Source: Micromonospora andamanensis (GTDB lineage Bacteria > Actinomycetota > Actinomycetes > Mycobacteriales > Micromonosporaceae). From it: 64,000 bases of DNA. The notes beneath the pieces are model-generated. The model did no database searches, was not told the DNA's origin, and worked only from the letters and a program-made list of their open reading frames with translations. Both the position numbers and the translations under genes were made by a program. Position 1 is the stretch's first letter. Every line of letters starts with the position of its first letter. Positions 63,248-64,000 of the stretch are shown here, piece after piece. The DNA lies in assembly GCF_016863495.1 (NCBI RefSeq), contig NZ_BOOZ01000016.1, positions 1 to 64,000 on the forward strand, written 5' to 3'.

Positions 63248-63786
63248 GGCGTCGTGTCGGGCAGCGGCGGCGGGAACTGCCCGGCCAGCGGACCGATGTC
63301 GTAGTAGGCGAGCAGGCGAGCGGTGGGCCAGGTCAGCTTCGGCAGGTCGTCCAGCGGATGCCAGGCGGCCTCGAAGACCTCCGCGCCGTCGACTGTCAGC
63401 TCGGTGCTCGACGCCGGCACCTCGGCGGTGAACACCACGTCCACCCAGCCCTTGGCGTGCACGACAGCGTTCGGCACCGCCGGGGTGAGTCGGGTGGGGG
63501 AGAGCCGGACGCCGGTCTCCTCGTACAGCTCCCGGGCGGCGCCGACCGCCGGGTTCTCGCCGCGTTGCAGCAACCCGGCCGGCAGCGTCCACCCCCGGCC
63601 GGGCGGCTGCCGCAGCAGCAGCAGGCGTCCCGCCCCGTCGGCTTCGCTGTCGCGCAGCAGGGTGACGGCGCCGACGATGTACTTGGGCACGGCCATCCGG
63701 ACCAGCCGACGTCGTACCGGCAGCGGCAGCCGGTAGAAGACCTGGTACGCGACGGCGCGCCCGGTGCGGCGCGTACGGGGGATCAT
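63244..63786 (-). CDS. Nudix hydrolase
   Basis: Pyrophosphohydrolase of 180 residues. The Nudix box is complete: G-x5-E-x7-REL-x-EE-x-G-V (GLLQRGE, then NPAVGAARELYEETGV) near 70-92. The N-terminal 35 residues are basic with a short hydrophobic part. Its stop overlaps the nucleotidyltransferase start (GTGA), so the two are made together; the Nudix enzyme may remove side products or the pyrophosphate-linked substrate of its partner. Specific substrate unknown. Confidence 0.92.
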   Translation of the reverse strand: MIPRTRRTGRAVAYQVFYRLPLPVRRRLVRMAVPKYIVGAVTLLRDSEADGAGRLLLLRQPPGRGWTLPAGLLQRGENPAVGAARELYEETGVRLSPTRLTPAVPNAVVHAKGWVDVVFTAEVPASSTELTVDGAEVFEAAWHPLDDLPKLTWPTARLLAYYDIGPLAGQFPPPLPDTTP

Positions 63787-63859
63787 GGCTCCAGGCTAGT
63801 GGCCGTGAGGCGCGCTCGCGCCACGAGGAGCACGCCGGGTACGGCGCGGGCCGCCACCG

Positions 63860-64000
63860 TCACTGACGGTGGTCGACCAGGTCGATGAGTTGGCGTACCA
63901 CGGTGTCCGGCTCGATGACCCGGTCGAAGACCGCGACCAGCAGGGTTTCCAGGTCCGGGTAGCCGAGTTCCTCGGACAGGCGCAGCAGTGGCAGGTCGCT
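63860..64000 (-). CDS. 3' end of an unrecognised gene
   Basis: The last 46 codons of a minus-strand gene that continues beyond the window, ending in TGA at 63860-63862. The piece (SDLPLLRLSEELGYPDLETL, then a segment ending VRQLIDLVDHRQ) is acidic and helical. Too little is visible for assignment. The gene lies upstream of the Nudix gene on the same strand. Confidence 0.65.
   Translation of the reverse strand, partial: SDLPLLRLSEELGYPDLETLLVAVFDRVIEPDTVVRQLIDLVDHRQ

Overview
The window is very GC-rich, often uses GTG starts with purine-rich ribosome binding sites, and carries typical actinobacterial families: XRE-DUF5753/DUF397, DUF3043, CtaF, a diheme QcrC and a TTG-start MurA paralogue. 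The 47.5-61 kb part has the gene content and order of the Mycobacterium tuberculosis trpD-ctaE-qcrCAB-ctaC-adoK-erpA-glycerate kinase region. A Micromonosporaceae chromosome (Micromonospora or a relative) fits best; the genus is inference. No rRNA, tRNA, insertion sequence, CRISPR array or prophage was seen.

Layout. 0-8.9 kb: lipoate biosynthesis (lipA, lipB) around an archaeal-type second aspartyl-tRNA synthetase preceded by what looks like a complete T-box leader, then a large membrane protein, a secreted PHB-depolymerase-like esterase, an epimerase and an aldo/keto reductase. 8.9-21.1 kb: a defence island. A type I restriction-modification system (hsdM-hsdS, and hsdR 4 kb away) is accompanied by a coupled ATPase/TOPRIM-like pair, two XRE regulator units (one coupled to a 41-residue membrane protein, one to DUF397) and an overlapping pair of unrecognised genes. 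hsdS is clearly poorer in GC than its surroundings. 21.2-24.3 kb: an LtrA membrane protein and a TetR/SDR divergon with twin palindromic operators.

24.4-31.2 kb: the lipoyl-dependent enzymes (E2 sucB with two lipoyl domains, lpdA, gcvT) with pepA, so the same stretch encodes the enzymes that make lipoate and the ones that use it. 31.3-35.6 kb: a DUF2314 protein and cobalamin lower-ligand assembly (cobS and a cobU-cobT fusion). 35.8-44.7 kb: an M50 protease with a coupled small protein, a second aldo/keto reductase, a TetR/cupin divergon, a 1350-residue proline-rich/TPR/WG-repeat protein and DUF3043. 44.7-48.7 kb: a MurA-family enzyme, quinolinate synthase and glycerate kinase.

48.8-61.1 kb: the aerobic respiratory cluster. 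It holds erpA (Fe-S carrier), a PfkB/adenosine kinase, a cysteine desulfurase/TusA pair, ctaC-ctaF, trpD, a degenerate receiver protein, a CtaG-like assembly factor, and ctaE-qcrC-qcrA-qcrB with GTGA-coupled qcr genes. Oxidase subunit I (ctaD) is not in the window. 61.2-64 kb: a secreted DUF4142 protein, a stand-alone Lrp/AsnC RAM domain, a nucleotidyltransferase/Nudix couple and the 3' end of another gene.

A family of long palindromes with a GATCATG core recurs seven times between genes. All complete copies but one lie between convergent 3' ends, and the transcripts that run into them are C-rich and G-poor. This is the strongest genome-scale pattern here, and the T-box leader is the strongest single regulatory element.
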